Source: JBKPDV01 sp046728075 (GTDB lineage Bacteria; Acidobacteriota; Thermoanaerobaculia; UBA5066; Gp7-AA6). Taken from it: DNA of 16,741 nt. Of this stretch, positions 14,914-16,741 are shown one piece after another. The stretch spans positions 1-16,741 of the forward strand of contig JBKPDV010000061.1 in assembly GCA_046728075.1 (NCBI GenBank), in the 5' to 3' direction. The notes below the pieces were generated by a model. That model had not been told where the DNA came from. It searched no databases and saw only the letters and a program-made list of their open reading frames with translations. Position 1 is the stretch's first letter. Each line of letters opens with the position of its first letter. The position numbers were made by a program, and so were the translations under genes.

Positions 14914-16521
14914 GTGAAGGCCGGCTCGCTGACCGTCGTCGGGACGGGCCTCATCGGAATCGGCCAGACCACACCGGAGGCGCTCGCCTCGATCGAAGGC
15001 TCAGAGAAACTCTTCCACCTCGTCGTCGATCCGGTCTCGCGGGCCTGGCTCGAGGAGTCGAATCCCACGGCCGAGTCGCTCCTGGACTCCTACGCGGAAG
15101 GGAGATACCGGCCGGACTCCTACGAGGAGATGACCGAGCGGATTCTCACGCCCGTGCGCCGCGGACTCGACGTCTGCGCCGCCTTCTACGGCCATCCGGG
15201 CGTGTTCGTACATCCCTCCCACGAAGCCATCCGGCGCGCGCGCGCTCTGGGCTATCCGGCGCGCATGTTGCCTGGCATCTCGTCGGAAGACTGCCTCTTC
15301 GCGGACCTGGAGCTCGACCCGGCCGCACGCGGCTGGCAGAGCTTCGAGGCGACGGATTTCCTGACTCGCCGCCGCGCCTTCGACCCGGCTTCCCCGCTCG
15401 TCCTCTGGCAGATCGGGGCCATCGGCGTTTCGACGTACCGCAACCGCACGCTCTGGAGCGAGGAGGGACTCCGCATCCTCGCCGAGTCGCTCGCCGAGCG
15501 CTACTCCCCCGAGCACGAGGTCGTCGTCTACGAGGCTCCACGCTTCGCGATCTCCGAGCCGGTCCTCCAGCGCGTCGCGCTCGCCCGCCTCGACCGCGCC
15601 GAGGTCTCGACGAGCTCCACGCTCTTTGTCCCGCCGCGAAACGAGAGAGCGCCGGCGCCACCGGACCGAGCCGGAGCTCGCGGCTGCCTGACTCTGGTCG
15701 GCACCGGCTATCGCGTGGCGGGCCACATGAACCTGGAGACCCGGGCAGCGATCGAGCAGGCCCGTCGACTCTTCTATCTGGTGACCGACCCAGGCACGAG
15801 CGCTTACCTGGAGGAGCTTCACCCGGACGCCCGCTCGCTCCACGACTGCTATCGCGAGGGCGAGAGCGGGCGGGTCGCCTTCGAGCGGATGGTCGACGCG
15901 GTCCTGGCAGAGGTAACCGAGGACGCCTCCGTCTGCGTCGCGTTCTCGGGCCATCCGGCGATCGGGCTGCCGGCGGCGCACGAGATGCTCTCCCGCGCTC
16001 GGCTGCGGGGCGCCGCGGCCCGAATGCTCCCGGCGGTCTCCTTCGAAGACTGCCTCTTCGCCGACCTCGGCGTCGATCCCGCCGTCCAGGGCCACCGGAT
16101 CCTCGACGCCGGACGCTTTCTCGAGCAACGTCCCGCTCTGGATCCTCGCTGCGGCCTGGTCCTGCTCCAGGCCGGCGTGATCGGCTGGACGGGCTACCGC
16201 GAGGGGGAGGCCGGGAATCCGGAGGGCCTGGCTCGCCTGGGCGAGGCGCTCGTCCGGTTCTATCGGCCCCAGCATGAGGCGGTCCTTTACGAGATTGCCG
16301 ATCTTCCTTTTCTAGATCCGCGCATCGAGACGGTTCCCATCGGCAAGCTCGGCGAAGCGCCCGTCAGCGTTCGCTCGACCCTCTACGTGCCGCCGATCGC
16401 GAGATGCGAGAAGGATCCCCTCATCGCCGCAATGCTGGAGGCGGGTGCGGGAGAGAGGCGGGTTCAGGGGCCAGCGGTCAGCGTCCGGGACCGAGCAAGC
16501 ATCCCCAACCCGGAGCGCTGA
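14914..16521 (+). CDS. Tandem borosin-type peptide alpha-N-methyltransferase (two fused TP-methylase domains)
   Basis: This 535-aa protein holds two consecutive tetrapyrrole-methylase-fold domains, each resembling OphMA, which N-methylates peptide backbone amides using SAM. Domain 1 (about 4-242) has KAGSLTVVGTG, FYGHPGVFVHPSH (91-103), ARMLPGISSEDCLFADL, QIGAIG and STLFVPP. After a Pro/Ala/Arg linker (about 243-256), domain 2 (about 257-495) has LTLVGTG, FSGHPAIGLPAAH (344-356), ARMLPAVSFEDCLFADL, QAGVIG and STLYVPP. Aligned to OphMA Y66, R72 and Y76, domain 1 has Y60, R66 and Y70, whereas domain 2 has Y313, G319 and F323. A 40-residue tail (496-535) carries no obvious core peptide. The GTG start coincides with the beginning of homology; no ribosome binding site is seen, so translation may be coupled to the precursor 16 bases upstream. 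Expected activity is methylation of that peptide in trans. Confidence 0.9.
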   Translation: MKAGSLTVVGTGLIGIGQTTPEALASIEGSEKLFHLVVDPVSRAWLEESNPTAESLLDSYAEGRYRPDSYEEMTERILTPVRRGLDVCAAFYGHPGVFVHPSHEAIRRARALGYPARMLPGISSEDCLFADLELDPAARGWQSFEATDFLTRRRAFDPASPLVLWQIGAIGVSTYRNRTLWSEEGLRILAESLAERYSPEHEVVVYEAPRFAISEPVLQRVALARLDRAEVSTSSTLFVPPRNERAPAPPDRAGARGCLTLVGTGYRVAGHMNLETRAAIEQARRLFYLVTDPGTSAYLEELHPDARSLHDCYREGESGRVAFERMVDAVLAEVTEDASVCVAFSGHPAIGLPAAHEMLSRARLRGAAARMLPAVSFEDCLFADLGVDPAVQGHRILDAGRFLEQRPALDPRCGLVLLQAGVIGWTGYREGEAGNPEGLARLGEALVRFYRPQHEAVLYEIADLPFLDPRIETVPIGKLGEAPVSVRSTLYVPPIARCEKDPLIAAMLEAGAGERRVQGPAVSVRDRASIPNPER

Positions 16522-16538
16522 TCCCTGAATTCGGTCGC

Positions 16539-16718
16539 CTAGTATCCCCCGCCGCCGGGCGTCGGAGTCGGCGCGCCCATTGGCGTGGGTGTGCCGCCGA
16601 ACTCGGCGGGTGCGGTGGGTGACTTGGATCCGCTGCCGCCGCACGCCAGGTGTCCGAGCGCGAGCAGAAGCAATGCGAACACCGCGGTGAGAAGGCGCAC
16701 CGCAAATGTTTTCTTCAT
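16539..16718 (-). CDS. Small Pro/Gly/Thr-rich lipoprotein
   Basis: This 59-aa protein begins MKKTFAVRLLTAVFALLLLA, a classic signal peptide with two lysines and a hydrophobic core, and reaches a lipobox LGHLAC with C25 as the lipidation site. The mature part is about 35 residues of Ser, Pro, Thr and Gly (SPTAPAEFGGTPTPMGAPTP, ending GGGGY) with no fold expected. AAGGAGG (16730-16724) sits 5 bases before the ATG, and an AT-rich leader precedes it. The gene converges on the methyltransferase gene, with 17 bases between the two stop codons. Function is unknown; similar short lipoproteins are common in GC-rich Gram-negative bacteria and may simply tether or coat the outer membrane. Confidence 0.8.
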   Translation of the reverse strand: MKKTFAVRLLTAVFALLLLALGHLACGGSGSKSPTAPAEFGGTPTPMGAPTPTPGGGGY

Positions 16719-16741
16719 GTGAACCTCCTTTTGATTTCTCT

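Noticed and set aside
14914..16521. A cobalamin or siroheme biosynthesis methylase.
   Set aside because: The sequence around KAGSL, FYGHPGVFV, EDCLFADL and the Tyr/Arg/Tyr loop follows OphMA-type enzymes, and there are no tetrapyrrole pathway neighbours.

Overview
The window comes from a GC-rich bacterial chromosome. The style is that of a soil or sediment lineage such as Acidobacteriota: a PknB-type kinase joined to a membrane helix and TPRs, very large soluble hybrid kinases, and a small Pro/Gly-rich lipoprotein. The phylum is inferred from gene architecture only. No RNA genes, insertion sequences or CRISPR arrays are visible, and no stretch longer than about 120 bases lacks a gene.

Layout: (1) 1-1678, minus: RNase R, its C-terminal part cut off by the left window edge. 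(2) 1795-10167, plus: a two-gene signalling operon. Its first gene is a 1931-aa soluble hybrid histidine kinase with about 21 HAMP modules, including nine exact 92-residue tandem units, then GAF, HisKA/HATPase and three receiver domains. Its second gene, 18 bases downstream, is an 852-aa REC-GAF-HisKA-HATPase-REC-REC hybrid kinase. (3) 10284-11237, plus: a membrane-anchored SPFH/Band 7 protein behind a plausible sigma-70 promoter. (4) 14605-11250, minus: a cytosolic papain-family (C1) cysteine peptidase followed, through a 4-base ATGA overlap, by a Ser/Thr kinase with a transmembrane helix and a TPR sensor. (5) 14694-16521, plus and divergent from (4): a 67-aa peptide and a 535-aa methyltransferase. 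(6) 16718-16539, minus: a 59-aa lipoprotein.

The most interesting part is (5). The 535-aa protein consists of two consecutive copies of the borosin-type (OphMA-like) alpha-N-methyltransferase domain in one chain. The 67-aa peptide upstream has the layout of a split-borosin precursor: a helical charged leader with F/L/D/P spacing like that of the Shewanella SonA precursor, then a short C-terminal core ending in CVVFS. This looks like a split (in trans) borosin RiPP locus in which the usual methyltransferase homodimer has become a covalent tandem. The first domain keeps the expected catalytic Tyr/Arg/Tyr set. The second has lost two of the three, which suggests one active half and one structural half. 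The divergent C1 peptidase has an intact Cys/His/Asn triad and no signal peptide, so it is a candidate maturation peptidase; that link is inference from position.
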